Of a DNA stretch of 64,000 nucleotides, positions 1-8,316 are shown piece by piece; the first letter of the stretch is position 1, and every line of letters starts with the position of its first letter. Source of the stretch: Mycobacterium hubeiense (GTDB lineage Bacteria > Actinomycetota > Actinomycetes > Mycobacteriales > Mycobacteriaceae); assembly GCF_002838065.1 (NCBI RefSeq), contig NZ_PIZU01000010.1:1-64000 (forward strand), given 5' to 3'. Below the pieces are notes generated by a model. The model worked only from the letters and a program-made list of their open reading frames with translations. It ran no database searches and had not been told where the DNA came from. The position numbers and the translations under genes were made by a program.

Positions 1-1
1 A

Positions 2-1039
2 CCGCGCAACGGTGCCTCATTCAGGTTGACAGGTTCCGATGAGCCACAGCTCCTGAAGCTCTACGCGAAACTACTTTCTGAGGGCCGGATCAAGCAGGAC
101 CGCAACTACGCGATGTATCACTACTGGCGTAGCCAGACGGTCGACGGGTCGACACCGAGTCCGCGCGAAGTGGCTAAGGCGTGTGATACAACGATTCACG
201 CTGCCCGGGCTGCAGTACGCCGGTACAACGCCGGCATCGCTCCGAAGCAGATGCATCCGGGGCTGGCCCCGAAGACCGTGCGGAACATACATGCAATGAT
301 CCACCGTGCACTTGTCGATGCCGTCGCGTGGAGGTACACGTCGCATAATGCGGCGGCTAATGTAAAGCCGCCTAAACGTCCCCGTGCGCGGCGAACAGTG
401 TGGAACCCCGAGCAAATACGGACGTTTCTGCAGACGGCAAGTCACGACCGCTTCGCTGCCCTTTTCCTGCTTGAGCTCACCACTGGAATACGACGCGGCC
501 AGATCTGCGGCCTCAGGTGGCACGACGTCGACCTGGACGCGCGCGAGATCACTGTGCATGACAATCGGGTCGTAGTTGGCGGCCACGCGAGGGACAAAGC
601 CGGCGGCAAGACGCACAATGCCGATCAAACGATCGCGATAGATCGGACTACTGCTGCGGCACTCCAAAAATGGCGACAATTGCAGGATGAAGAGCGGGCA
701 TTTTTCGGAAGCGACTACCACCCCGGAAACTACGTCTTTACCTTCCAGGATGGTCGACCGCCGCATCCCGACTCCATCCGTCAACGGTTTGACCGCTTGG
801 CGGCTGCCACCGGCCTAGAGCGGATTACCTTCCACGACTTGCGGCATTCGTACGCGACGGCCGCGTTGAAGGCTGGCGTCAACCCAAAAACTGTGAGCGA
901 GCGTATCGGGCATGCCGACGTCGGGTTCTTCTTGCAGACGTATGCCCACGTATTAAAGAACGACGACAGAGACGCCGCTGAACAGGCAGCGATGTTCGTG
1001 ATCGGCGATGGCTACCGCTCGTCAACGGGAGTGGACTAA
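2..1039 (+). CDS. Tyrosine recombinase / phage-type integrase, 5' end probably outside the window
   Basis: A site-specific recombinase that would integrate or excise a mobile element. Numbered from the TTG at 26, the catalytic set is complete: Arg156 in TTGIRRG, a Lys near 195, HDLRH (His270, Arg273), His296 in IGHAD and the nucleophile Tyr306 in TYAHV. A SAM-like core-binding segment spans about residues 80-115. Residues 40-70 look like a GntR-type winged helix, where an AP2-like arm-binding domain would be expected. The frame is open to the window edge and TTG 26 has no ribosome binding site, so the gene probably starts upstream. The region is visibly less GC-rich than the host genes. It points toward the 3' end of tRNA-fMet about 500 bp away, as in elements integrated at tRNA genes. 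Confidence 0.85.
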   Translation, partial: PRNGASFRLTGSDEPQLLKLYAKLLSEGRIKQDRNYAMYHYWRSQTVDGSTPSPREVAKACDTTIHAARAAVRRYNAGIAPKQMHPGLAPKTVRNIHAMIHRALVDAVAWRYTSHNAAANVKPPKRPRARRTVWNPEQIRTFLQTASHDRFAALFLLELTTGIRRGQICGLRWHDVDLDAREITVHDNRVVVGGHARDKAGGKTHNADQTIAIDRTTAAALQKWRQLQDEERAFFGSDYHPGNYVFTFQDGRPPHPDSIRQRFDRLAAATGLERITFHDLRHSYATAALKAGVNPKTVSERIGHADVGFFLQTYAHVLKNDDRDAAEQAAMFVIGDGYRSSTGVD

Positions 1040-1128
1040 ATGACACCTCGATACGGCGAAGTCGCGGAACTATAGAGCTGCCACAGCCGAGTACCAGACT
1101 CCAGCCGGTTGTGGTCAACGGCAGAAAG

Positions 1129-1296
1129 CTAGCTTTCACAGCGGCTGGCGTAAGTGTCGCGCACCGCGCGTCTCTCTGCGTTGGTGTCCTGGGTGTTGAA
1201 CGCGGGGGCCAGCTGGGCGTATGCGGTGTCGAGGAGATCTTCGTCGATCGCCTGCGAGGCTACCTGTGGGGACCGGCTGGGAGTAGGCGTCGGCAT
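1129..1296 (-). CDS. Small hypothetical protein (55 aa), possible element remnant
   Basis: An ATG-initiated 55-codon frame with protein-like composition: an acidic helix-like centre (AIDEDLLDTAYAQL), then ERRAVRDTY. No recognised domain and no clear ribosome binding site. It lies between the recombinase and the tRNA, so it could be a small cargo gene or the 3' end of a truncated one. Function unknown. Confidence 0.3.
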   Translation of the reverse strand: MPTPTPSRSPQVASQAIDEDLLDTAYAQLAPAFNTQDTNAERRAVRDTYASRCES

Positions 1297-1487
1297 GGGT
1301 CTAACGATAGGCCGCTTCGGATTCTGCTAAAAATTTGTTGGCGTGCGGTTGGTGCGCTCATAGCCGGGTGCATTTGGCGCTCTTGATGAGCACGCGGCGG
1401 ATCTCTTCTCGGCTGGCAGCGATCCGGGCCCCGCGCGGCGTCGGTGTACACCACCGGTCGCGGCGTCTGGTCGTCAGGAGGTGCTAC

Positions 1488-1511
1488 GTTCACAAACGCG
1501 TTCACAAACCG
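1488..1511. repeat. Tandem direct repeat, GTTCACAAAC twice at 12-bp spacing
   Basis: GTTCACAAAC occurs at 1488-1497 and again at 1500-1509, next to the tRNA terminator and inside the presumed element edge. Paired short repeats beside a tRNA attachment site could be integrase arm-type or excisionase sites. This role is inference. Confidence 0.4.
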
Positions 1512-1515
1512 AATG

Positions 1516-1551
1516 AAAACGGCCCCCGGAGTGTCCTCCGAGGGCCGTTTT
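1516..1551 (-). terminator. Rho-independent terminator of tRNA-fMet
   Basis: A near-perfect hairpin with arms AAAACGGCCC and GGGCCGTTTT and an inner CGGAG/CTCCG pairing. On the minus strand it starts a few bases after the tRNA 3' end and ends in TTTT. Confidence 0.8.
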
Positions 1552-1554
1552 ACC

Positions 1555-1631
1555 TGGTAGCGGGGACAGGATTCGAACCTGCGACCTCTGGGTTATGAGC
1601 CCAGCGAGCTACCGAGCTGCTCCACCCCGCG
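1555..1631 (-). tRNA. tRNA-fMet (CAU), initiator
   Basis: 77 nt including an encoded CCA. The anticodon loop is CTCATAA with anticodon CAT. Two initiator hallmarks are present: three consecutive G-C pairs at the base of the anticodon stem (GGG/CCC) and a mismatched first acceptor pair (C1 opposite U72). The T-loop is GGTTCGAATCC. The 3' end faces the recombinase, so it is a plausible attachment site. Confidence 0.95.
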
Positions 1632-1719
1632 ACGGGTAAACGCAAGGTTACCGGTGCCGCCGGTGCGCCGCCAAATCGCGTGCTCAGCGGCCGCGAGCGT
1701 GCGGCGTGTCGACCCGCGG

Positions 1720-4700
1720 CTACCGCGCGTTCTGGTACTTGTTCATCGCGTCGTCAAGCCGCTGCAGCGCTTCACCGTATTGGGCGAAGTTGCCGCTCTG
1801 CTGCGCCTGGCGCACCGCATCCAACGCCGAGTTGACCTCTTGCAGCGCTGCGGCTTTCGCCCCCGACAGCTGCGTGGTACCCGGAATGCCGGCCGCCGGT
1901 GCCGGCACTTCGGGTGCGCGGCCGGCCTGATTCGCCGGCGGCGCCTCGGCGGGCTCACCGTCGGCGGCGGGCGGCGCCGCAGCCGGCTGCGAACCGTCCG
2001 GCGTCGGGGCAATCCGCGCGGCCGACGCGCCGGCACCGGCGCCGAACAACTCGTCGAGCGCATCGCGCACCGTCGGGCCGTAGCCGACCCTGTCGTTGTA
2101 GAGCATCGCCACCCGGATCAACCGCGGATAGGACGACGCCGCGTCACTGGCGCCCGGCGACGCGTACACCGGTGCGACATAGAGCAGCCCACCCTGGGCC
2201 ACCGGCAGTGTGAGCAGATTGCCCCACCGGATCCGGTTCTGGTTGTCGCGCCCGATCACACCGAGGTCCTGCGACACCGCGGTGTCGGTGCTGATCGCGT
2301 TGAACGCCAACTTCGGGCCGTTGACCTGACCCGGAATGGTCAGCACCGTGATCTTGCCGTACGACTCGGGGTCGGAACTGGCGCTGATGTAAGCCGCCAG
2401 GAAGTCGCGGCGGAACCGGTTCATCGCGCTGGTCAGCTGGAATGCCGCCGAATTGTCATTGGACGCAAGGTCTCTCGCGACGATGTAGTACGGCGGCTGG
2501 TAGCTGCTGGCCGTCGGGTTGGGATCCAGCGGCACATCCCAGAAGTCCGACGTGGAGAAGAACGTCACCGGGTCGTCGACGTGGTACTTGGCCAGCAGTG
2601 CCCGTTGCACCTTGAACAAGTCCTCCGGGTAGCGCAGATGCGACTGCAGCTCCGGGGAGATCTCGCTCTTGGGCTTCACGGTGCCCGGGAACACCTTCAT
2701 CCACGCCTGCAGCACCGGATCGGCCTCGTCCTGGGCGTAGAGGGTCACCGTGCCGTCGTAGGCGTCCACGGTGGCCTTGACCGAGTTGCGGATGTAGGAC
2801 ACCTGCTTGTCGGGCTGAAGCCGGTTGAGCGCCACCTCAGTGGAATCGGCGGTTGCCGACGACAGCGTCGTCAACTCCGAGTACGGATAGTGGTCGAGCG
2901 TGGTGTAGCCGTCGACGATCCACACCATCCGCTTGTTGACGATGGCCGGGTAGACACTGGTGTCGGTGGTCAGCCACGGCGCCACGGCTTCCACCCGCTC
3001 GGCGGGGTCGCGGTTGAACAGGATCTTGCTGTTGGAGCCGATGACGTTGGAGAACAAGAAGTTTCGTTCGGCGAACTTGGCGGCGAACACGCTGCGGGCC
3101 AGCCAGTTGCCCACCGGCACACCGCCGGTGCCGGTGTAGGTGTAGTTCTTGGTCTCGGTGTTGGTCTCGTAGTCGTACTCACGGTCGGCGCCGTTGCGCC
3201 CGACGATCGCGTAGTCGGCCGCCGTGTTGGCGATGACCGGGCCGAAGTAGATGCGCGGCTGGTCCAGCGGCGCCGGGCCTTGCGACACCACACTGCCGTT
3301 GGCACCCACCACGTTGACGAGGAACTCGGGATAACCACCATTTTGGTTGGGGTCGTTGGCGATTCCGCGCACAGTGTTGGCGGGCGAGGCGATGAACCCG
3401 TTGCCGTGCGTATACACGGTGTGGCGGTTGATCCAGTCGCGCTGGTTGTCGATCAACCGGTCCGGGTTGAGCTCGCGCGCCGCCACCACGTAGTCGCGCA
3501 GCTGACCGTCCGGGCCCCTATAACGGTCGATCGACAGCTGGTCGGGGAAGTAGTAGAAGTTCTTGCCCTGCTGGAACTGCGTGAACGCCGGGCTGACGAT
3601 GGTGGGATCGAGCAGCCGGATGTTGGAGATCGTGGCCCGGTCGGCCGCCACCTCCTGCGGGCTCGTCGGCGCGTCCCCGCCGTAGGGGCGATAGGACACC
3701 ACGTCATCGGTGAGGCCGTAAGCCTGGCGCGTCGCGGTGATACTGCGGCTGATGTATTCGCTTTCCTTCTGCGCGGCATTGGGTTTCACGCTGATCTGCT
3801 CGACCACCAGCGGCCAGCCCGCGCCCACGATCAGCGACGACAGCAGCAGCAGCACCACGCCGATCGCCGGGATCCGCAAGTCGCGCAACACAATCGCGGA
3901 GAACACCGCGACTGCACAGATCAGCGCGATCGCCAGCAGGATGAGTTTGGCCGGCAGCACGGCGTTGATGTCGGTGTAACCGGCACCCGTGAACGGCTTG
4001 CCCGCGCGGGTGTGGCTGAGCAACTCGTAGCGGTCCAGCCAGTACGCGGCCGCTTTGAGGAGCACCAGGACCCCGACCAGTGTGATCAATTGGATGCGCG
4101 CCGAGCGGGTCAGCGCGCCGGTGCGACCCGTCAGCCGGATACCGCCAAAGAGGTAGTGCCCGAGCAGGTTTGCGACGAACGCCAAGAATGTCGCCACGAA
4201 CAAGAAGCTCAACACCAGGCGGTAGAACGGCAGATCGAAGGCGTAGAAACCCATGTCCAGACCGAACTGCGGGTCGGTGACGCCGAAGCTGCCGCCGTGC
4301 AGGAACAGCTGGATGCGCACCCAGTAGCTCTGCGCGACGATGCCGGCGAGCACGCCGATGAACGCGGGGATGCCGATGCCGAACAACCGCAGCCGCGTCA
4401 TCACCGTGGTGCGATAGCGCGCCACCGGATCGTTGGGGCCGTTGGTCGGCACGAACACCGGACGGGTGCGGTAGGCCAGCGCCAGCCCGGCGAACACGAT
4501 CGCCCCGATGGCCAGCGCCACTACCAAGAACACGATGAGGCGGGTGACCAGCACGGTGGTGAATACCGAGCGATAGCCCAACTCCCCAAACCACAACCAG
4601 TCGACGTAGCCGTCGATCAGCCGCGGACCGATCAGCAGCAGCAGCACCGCGGCCACCGCAATCCCGATCAAAATCCGGCTACGTCGCGTCAGCTTCGGCA

Positions 4701-4725
4701 TCCTCGCCGCGGGCCGCATAGCCAC
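1720..4725 (-). CDS. UPF0182 family large membrane protein (Rv3193c-type)
   Basis: A protein of 1001 residues, close to the roughly 990 usual for the family. The N-terminal third carries about seven hydrophobic segments (the first near residues 18-36, followed by the WLWFGELGY motif). A large, probably extracytoplasmic region follows, then a Pro/Ala-rich linker at about residues 890-950 and a short helical tail. The start is GTG at 4725, with TGGAG upstream. Molecular function is unknown for the family. It lies just downstream of the PDZ/Lon-type protease gene on the same strand, about 80 bp away. Confidence 0.93.
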   Translation of the reverse strand: MAMRPAARMPKLTRRSRILIGIAVAAVLLLLIGPRLIDGYVDWLWFGELGYRSVFTTVLVTRLIVFLVVALAIGAIVFAGLALAYRTRPVFVPTNGPNDPVARYRTTVMTRLRLFGIGIPAFIGVLAGIVAQSYWVRIQLFLHGGSFGVTDPQFGLDMGFYAFDLPFYRLVLSFLFVATFLAFVANLLGHYLFGGIRLTGRTGALTRSARIQLITLVGVLVLLKAAAYWLDRYELLSHTRAGKPFTGAGYTDINAVLPAKLILLAIALICAVAVFSAIVLRDLRIPAIGVVLLLLSSLIVGAGWPLVVEQISVKPNAAQKESEYISRSITATRQAYGLTDDVVSYRPYGGDAPTSPQEVAADRATISNIRLLDPTIVSPAFTQFQQGKNFYYFPDQLSIDRYRGPDGQLRDYVVAARELNPDRLIDNQRDWINRHTVYTHGNGFIASPANTVRGIANDPNQNGGYPEFLVNVVGANGSVVSQGPAPLDQPRIYFGPVIANTAADYAIVGRNGADREYDYETNTETKNYTYTGTGGVPVGNWLARSVFAAKFAERNFLFSNVIGSNSKILFNRDPAERVEAVAPWLTTDTSVYPAIVNKRMVWIVDGYTTLDHYPYSELTTLSSATADSTEVALNRLQPDKQVSYIRNSVKATVDAYDGTVTLYAQDEADPVLQAWMKVFPGTVKPKSEISPELQSHLRYPEDLFKVQRALLAKYHVDDPVTFFSTSDFWDVPLDPNPTASSYQPPYYIVARDLASNDNSAAFQLTSAMNRFRRDFLAAYISASSDPESYGKITVLTIPGQVNGPKLAFNAISTDTAVSQDLGVIGRDNQNRIRWGNLLTLPVAQGGLLYVAPVYASPGASDAASSYPRLIRVAMLYNDRVGYGPTVRDALDELFGAGAGASAARIAPTPDGSQPAAAPPAADGEPAEAPPANQAGRAPEVPAPAAGIPGTTQLSGAKAAALQEVNSALDAVRQAQQSGNFAQYGEALQRLDDAMNKYQNAR

Positions 4726-4805
4726 TCTCGTTAACTCCAGTCTCGGGTCCGGGACGTCGCCTGTCGACGTGCCACAACTCTACGCATCCACAGCGGGTCG
4801 GCGGG

Positions 4806-5828
4806 TCAGCAGCGGGGAGGTTCACCGCCGGCGGACAACGTGTTCAACGCGTCCACCGCCTGCTCGAGGTTTTCCACCTTCACCAGCTCCACCCCGTCCT
4901 CGTCGGCGGAGCGGGCTTCGGCGCAGTTGTCCGCCGGCACCAGGAACACGGTGGCGCCCGCCTCAGAGGCGGCCAGGATCTTGTGGGTGATACCGCCGAT
5001 CGAGCCGACCTTGCCCTCTGGGGTGATGGTGCCGGTGCCGGCGATGAACTTCTCGCCGCCCAGATCTCCGGTGGTGAGTTTGTCGATGACGGCCAGGCTG
5101 AACACCAGACCGGCCGACGGCCCGCCGATGTTGGCGAGGTTGAAGTCGATCGTGAACGGTGCCCACGGCGCATCCCGCACACCCACACCGAGGTAGCCGT
5201 ATTCGCGGTCCTCGTTGGCGCCCAGCGTCACGGTGGCCACCCCGGGCGGCGCGTTCTTGCGACGGAAGTCGATGACGATGTCGTCGCCGGGTTTGGTGTT
5301 CTTCAGCAGCGCAGTGAACTCGTCGATGTTCGCTACGGGCTTACCGTTGACGGCGTCGATCGCATCGCCTTCCTCCAGCTTGCCCGCCGACGGCCCGGGA
5401 TCATTGACGGTCTCGACGGTGACCGCCTTCGGGTATTTCAGGTAGGCCAGCGCCGCGTATTCGGCGGTGTCCTCGGAGCGCTTGAAATCAGTGGTGTTGG
5501 CTTCGTCGATCTCGTCCTTGGACTTGTCGGGGGGGTACACCAGATCGCGGGGAACCAGCTGTTCACGGCCCGACATCCACAGCGTCAGCGCCTGGCCGAG
5601 CGTGAGCCCGTCGCGCTGCGACACCGTCGTCATGTTCAGGTGCCCGGTCGTCGGGTGCACCTCGGTGCCCTCGATGTCGACAACCTCCTTGCCGTCGACC
5701 TCGCCGAGGGTGTTGAACGTCGGGCCGGGGCCCAGCGACACGTACGGCACCGTCACCAACGAAAGCAGCACGCCGAACGCGACAATCGGCACCAGCGCGA
5801 CCAGCAGCGTCAAAACCCGCCTGTTCAC
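4806..5828 (-). CDS. PDZ and Lon-type (S16) membrane-anchored protease, YlbL-like (Rv3194c-type)
   Basis: 340 aa: an N-terminal membrane anchor (about residues 4-30), a PDZ domain (about 135-190) and a C-terminal Lon-type Ser-Lys protease domain. GGPSAG holds the likely nucleophile Ser238, and Lys283 in IGGITHK is the likely partner. There is no AAA+ domain, as in other YlbL-like proteins, so it should act outside the membrane without ATP. Start choice: GTG 5828 gives the usual MNRR-type start and family length; GTG 5837 is a possible alternative. Substrate unknown. Confidence 0.92.
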   Translation of the reverse strand: MNRRVLTLLVALVPIVAFGVLLSLVTVPYVSLGPGPTFNTLGEVDGKEVVDIEGTEVHPTTGHLNMTTVSQRDGLTLGQALTLWMSGREQLVPRDLVYPPDKSKDEIDEANTTDFKRSEDTAEYAALAYLKYPKAVTVETVNDPGPSAGKLEEGDAIDAVNGKPVANIDEFTALLKNTKPGDDIVIDFRRKNAPPGVATVTLGANEDREYGYLGVGVRDAPWAPFTIDFNLANIGGPSAGLVFSLAVIDKLTTGDLGGEKFIAGTGTITPEGKVGSIGGITHKILAASEAGATVFLVPADNCAEARSADEDGVELVKVENLEQAVDALNTLSAGGEPPRC

Positions 5829-6039
5829 GCCGCCCACAGTAAAGGTTCACGCGCAGAAGTCCCGGCGGCGGCATCGGTGACGGCGCCATGACCACCGAAT
5901 TCTGTGCGGGGGCTGGGCAAACGCGCGATCAACGACCCTGCCGCAGAAATCGGCGCACCGCGCGTTCTCTCGGAGCGTTTCGCCAAGAGCGTGACCCGCG
6001 CGACCGCGGCAGCAACCGGTGATGAGTACCGTTGACGGT

Positions 6040-7365
6040 ATGCCTGACGTGCCGTTCGGCTTCTCCGCCGGCGACGACCCCGAGCGCGACAAGCCCAAAA
6101 AGGACCCCGATGCGGGGGCCGGCTCCGGCGACCCGTTCGGCGCCGGGTTCGACATGAGCGACCTCGGGCAGATCTTCACCCGCCTAGGGGAGATGTTCAG
6201 CGGCGCCGGCAACGTGATGGCGTCGGGCAAGCAATCCGGCCCGGTGAACTACGACCTTGCCCGGCAGTTGGCCTCCAGTTCGATCGGTTTCGTGGCGCCG
6301 GTGCCGGAGACGACCAGTCGGGCGATCGCCGACGCGGTGCATCTGGCCGAGACCTGGCTGGACGGCGTGACCGCGCTGCCCGCGGGCACCACCAAGTCCG
6401 CGGCGTGGACCCCCAACGACTGGATCGACAACACGCTGGAGACCTGGAAGCGGCTGTGTGATCCGGTGGCCGAACAGATTTCGACCGTCTGGGCATCGGC
6501 CCTGCCCGAGGAAGCCCGCAGCATGGCCGGCCCACTGCTGGCGATGATGTCGCAGATGGGTGGCATGGCGTTCGGCTCGCAGCTGGGCCAGGCGCTGGGC
6601 AAGCTGTCGCGAGAAGTGTTGACCTCCACCGACATTGGGTTGCCGTTGGGACCCAAGGGAATTGCCGCGTTGATGCCGGATGCGGTCGAGGCGCTCTCTG
6701 AGGGGCTCGAGCAGCCGCGCAGTGAGATCCTTACGTTTCTGGCCGCCCGCGAAGCCGCGCACCATCGACTGTTCAGCCACGTGCCGTGGTTGGCCAGCCA
6801 ACTGCTCAACGCCGTCGAGGCGTTCGCCCGCGGCATGAAGATCGACATGACCGGCATCGAGGATTTCGCGCGCGGCTTCAATCCCGCGTCACTGAGCGAT
6901 CCGTCGGAGATGGAGCAGTTGCTGAACCAGGGCATCTTCGAGCCCAAGGCCACCCCCGAGCAAGTAGCCGCGCTGGAGCGGTTGGAGACGCTGCTGGCGC
7001 TCATCGAAGGGTGGGTGCAGACGGTCGTCACGGCCGCGCTGGGCGATCGGATACCGGCGACGGCGGCGCTGTCGGAGATGCTGCGCCGCCGACGCGCCAC
7101 CGGCGGCCCCGCCGAGCAGACGTTCGCGACGCTGGTGGGCCTGGAGTTGCGGCCGCGCAAAATGCGTGAGGCCGCGGTGTTGTGGGAGCGGCTGACGCAG
7201 GCGGTCGGGGCCGACGCGCGCGACCGGGTCTGGCAGCATCCGGATCTGCTGCCTGCTGCGGAGGATCTCGACGACCCCGCGGGATTCATCGACCGGGTGA
7301 TCGGCGGGGATACCAGCGGCATCGACGAGGCCATCGCGGACCTGGAAAACGGCCCGGACGAGTGA
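6040..7365 (+). CDS. Zincin-like hydrolase, DUF2342/Zincin_2 family (Rv3195-type)
   Basis: 441 aa soluble protein of the zincin-like family also annotated as coenzyme F420-biosynthesis-associated. The position of the metallopeptidase HExxH motif holds REAAHH (residues 237-242), so the first metal-binding His is replaced by Arg while Glu238 and His241 remain. ATG 6040 is preferred because relatives begin with a similar MxDxPFGF; upstream GTG 6019 and ATG 6022 are in frame. It begins a same-strand trio with the ThiF-like and ABC1-kinase genes. Peptidase activity is doubtful; another role is possible. Confidence 0.85.
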   Translation: MPDVPFGFSAGDDPERDKPKKDPDAGAGSGDPFGAGFDMSDLGQIFTRLGEMFSGAGNVMASGKQSGPVNYDLARQLASSSIGFVAPVPETTSRAIADAVHLAETWLDGVTALPAGTTKSAAWTPNDWIDNTLETWKRLCDPVAEQISTVWASALPEEARSMAGPLLAMMSQMGGMAFGSQLGQALGKLSREVLTSTDIGLPLGPKGIAALMPDAVEALSEGLEQPRSEILTFLAAREAAHHRLFSHVPWLASQLLNAVEAFARGMKIDMTGIEDFARGFNPASLSDPSEMEQLLNQGIFEPKATPEQVAALERLETLLALIEGWVQTVVTAALGDRIPATAALSEMLRRRRATGGPAEQTFATLVGLELRPRKMREAAVLWERLTQAVGADARDRVWQHPDLLPAAEDLDDPAGFIDRVIGGDTSGIDEAIADLENGPDE

Positions 7366-7434
7366 TTTCGGCGCGGCCCGCAAGGCTGTGGATAACTTCG
7401 GCGGGCGGTGGCGCGGTCGTGGCAGAGTCAGCCC

Positions 7435-8274
7435 ATGTACGCGCTCACCGCGGCGATGCCGGTGTTGCTGAGGCCCGACGGCACGGTCCAGGTGGGATGG
7501 GACCCGCGACGGGCGGTGCTGGTCCAGCCGCCCGCCGGCATGACGGCCAGCGGCCTGGCTGAACTCCTGCGCGCCCTGCAATCCGGGATGTCGATGGCCG
7601 ACGTGCAGGCCGAGGCGGCGCGGCGAGGCGCCGTCGACGCCTCCGCGATGGTCGAGTTGGTCGAGTCGCTCATCGACTCAGGGGTGGCAAAGCCTGCCGA
7701 GCGTGTCGACACGCGCACGGCGTCGATCAGAATCCACGGGCGCGGGCCGCTGTCGGATCTGCTGACCAACGCGCTGCGCTGCTCGGGCGCCCGAGTCGCC
7801 CGCAGCAGCCAGCGGCACGCGGGGGTCACGCCGGACAGCACCGACCTGGTGGTGCTGACGGACTATCTGGTCGCCGATCCGCACGTGGTCCGCGAGTTGC
7901 ACCTCGCCGGTGTGCCGCACCTGCCGGTACGGGTGCGCGACGGCACCGGCCTGGTTGGCCCACTGGTGATTCCCGGTATGACCAGTTGCCTGGGCTGCGC
8001 AGACCTGCACCGCAGCGACCGCGACGCGGCCTGGCCGGCCGTGTCAGCGCAACTGCGCGGCAGGGTCGGCACCGCCGACCGGGCCACGGTGCTGGCCACC
8101 GCGGCGTTGGCGCTCAACCAGGTCGACCGGGTGATCCGCGCGGTGCGTGACTCCGGCGATCCGCGCCGCTGCTCGGAGCCGCCGCCCGCGCTGGACACCA
8201 CGTTGGAGTTTGACGTCAACGCCGGCTCGATCATCGCGCGCCGATGGTCCAAGCACCCGCACTGCCCGTGTTGA
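7435..8274 (+). CDS. ThiF/cyclodehydratase-like protein with C-terminal Cys pairs (Rv3196-type)
   Basis: 279 aa. Relatives are annotated as TOMM-precursor leader-peptide-binding or E1-like proteins. The N-terminal 90 residues resemble a leader-binding winged-helix region. A reduced Rossmann-like part follows, with SCLGC (Cys185, Cys188), and the protein ends in HPHCPC (Cys277, Cys279), together a probable zinc site. No GxGxxG nucleotide motif is evident, so adenylation is unlikely. ATG 7435 is chosen over the in-frame GTG 7408. About 70 bp after the zincin gene and 42 bp before the kinase gene. No YcaO partner is seen in the window. Confidence 0.75.
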   Translation: MYALTAAMPVLLRPDGTVQVGWDPRRAVLVQPPAGMTASGLAELLRALQSGMSMADVQAEAARRGAVDASAMVELVESLIDSGVAKPAERVDTRTASIRIHGRGPLSDLLTNALRCSGARVARSSQRHAGVTPDSTDLVVLTDYLVADPHVVRELHLAGVPHLPVRVRDGTGLVGPLVIPGMTSCLGCADLHRSDRDAAWPAVSAQLRGRVGTADRATVLATAALALNQVDRVIRAVRDSGDPRRCSEPPPALDTTLEFDVNAGSIIARRWSKHPHCPC

Positions 8275-8316
8275 AAACGTTTGTTGCCAGTTCGTTGCGG
8301 GGCGTTCAGCGCCGTC

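Larger units (their letters stand above)
1040..1515. other. Intergenic segment between integrase and tRNA, holding gene remnants
   Basis: No convincing full-length gene. On the minus strand an open frame at 1358-1483 reads like the end of a real protein (it contains SREEIRRVLIKSAK) but has a stop just upstream and no start codon. A 55-codon minus-strand ORF is listed separately. Composition and content fit decayed or small genes of an integrated element. Confidence 0.4.

Noticed and set aside
1111..1386. A plus-strand 91-codon frame near the tRNA
   Set aside because: Unlikely composition and no ribosome binding site; the minus-strand frame 1129-1296 looks more protein-like.
1654..4734. A 1026-codon open frame on the plus strand opposite the UPF0182 gene
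   Set aside because: Arg/His/Val-rich composition and no domain; it is an antisense shadow of a high-GC gene. The same applies to other long antisense frames, e.g. 4983-5891, 8443-9660, 10485-12590, 52544-55051 and 55109-57076.
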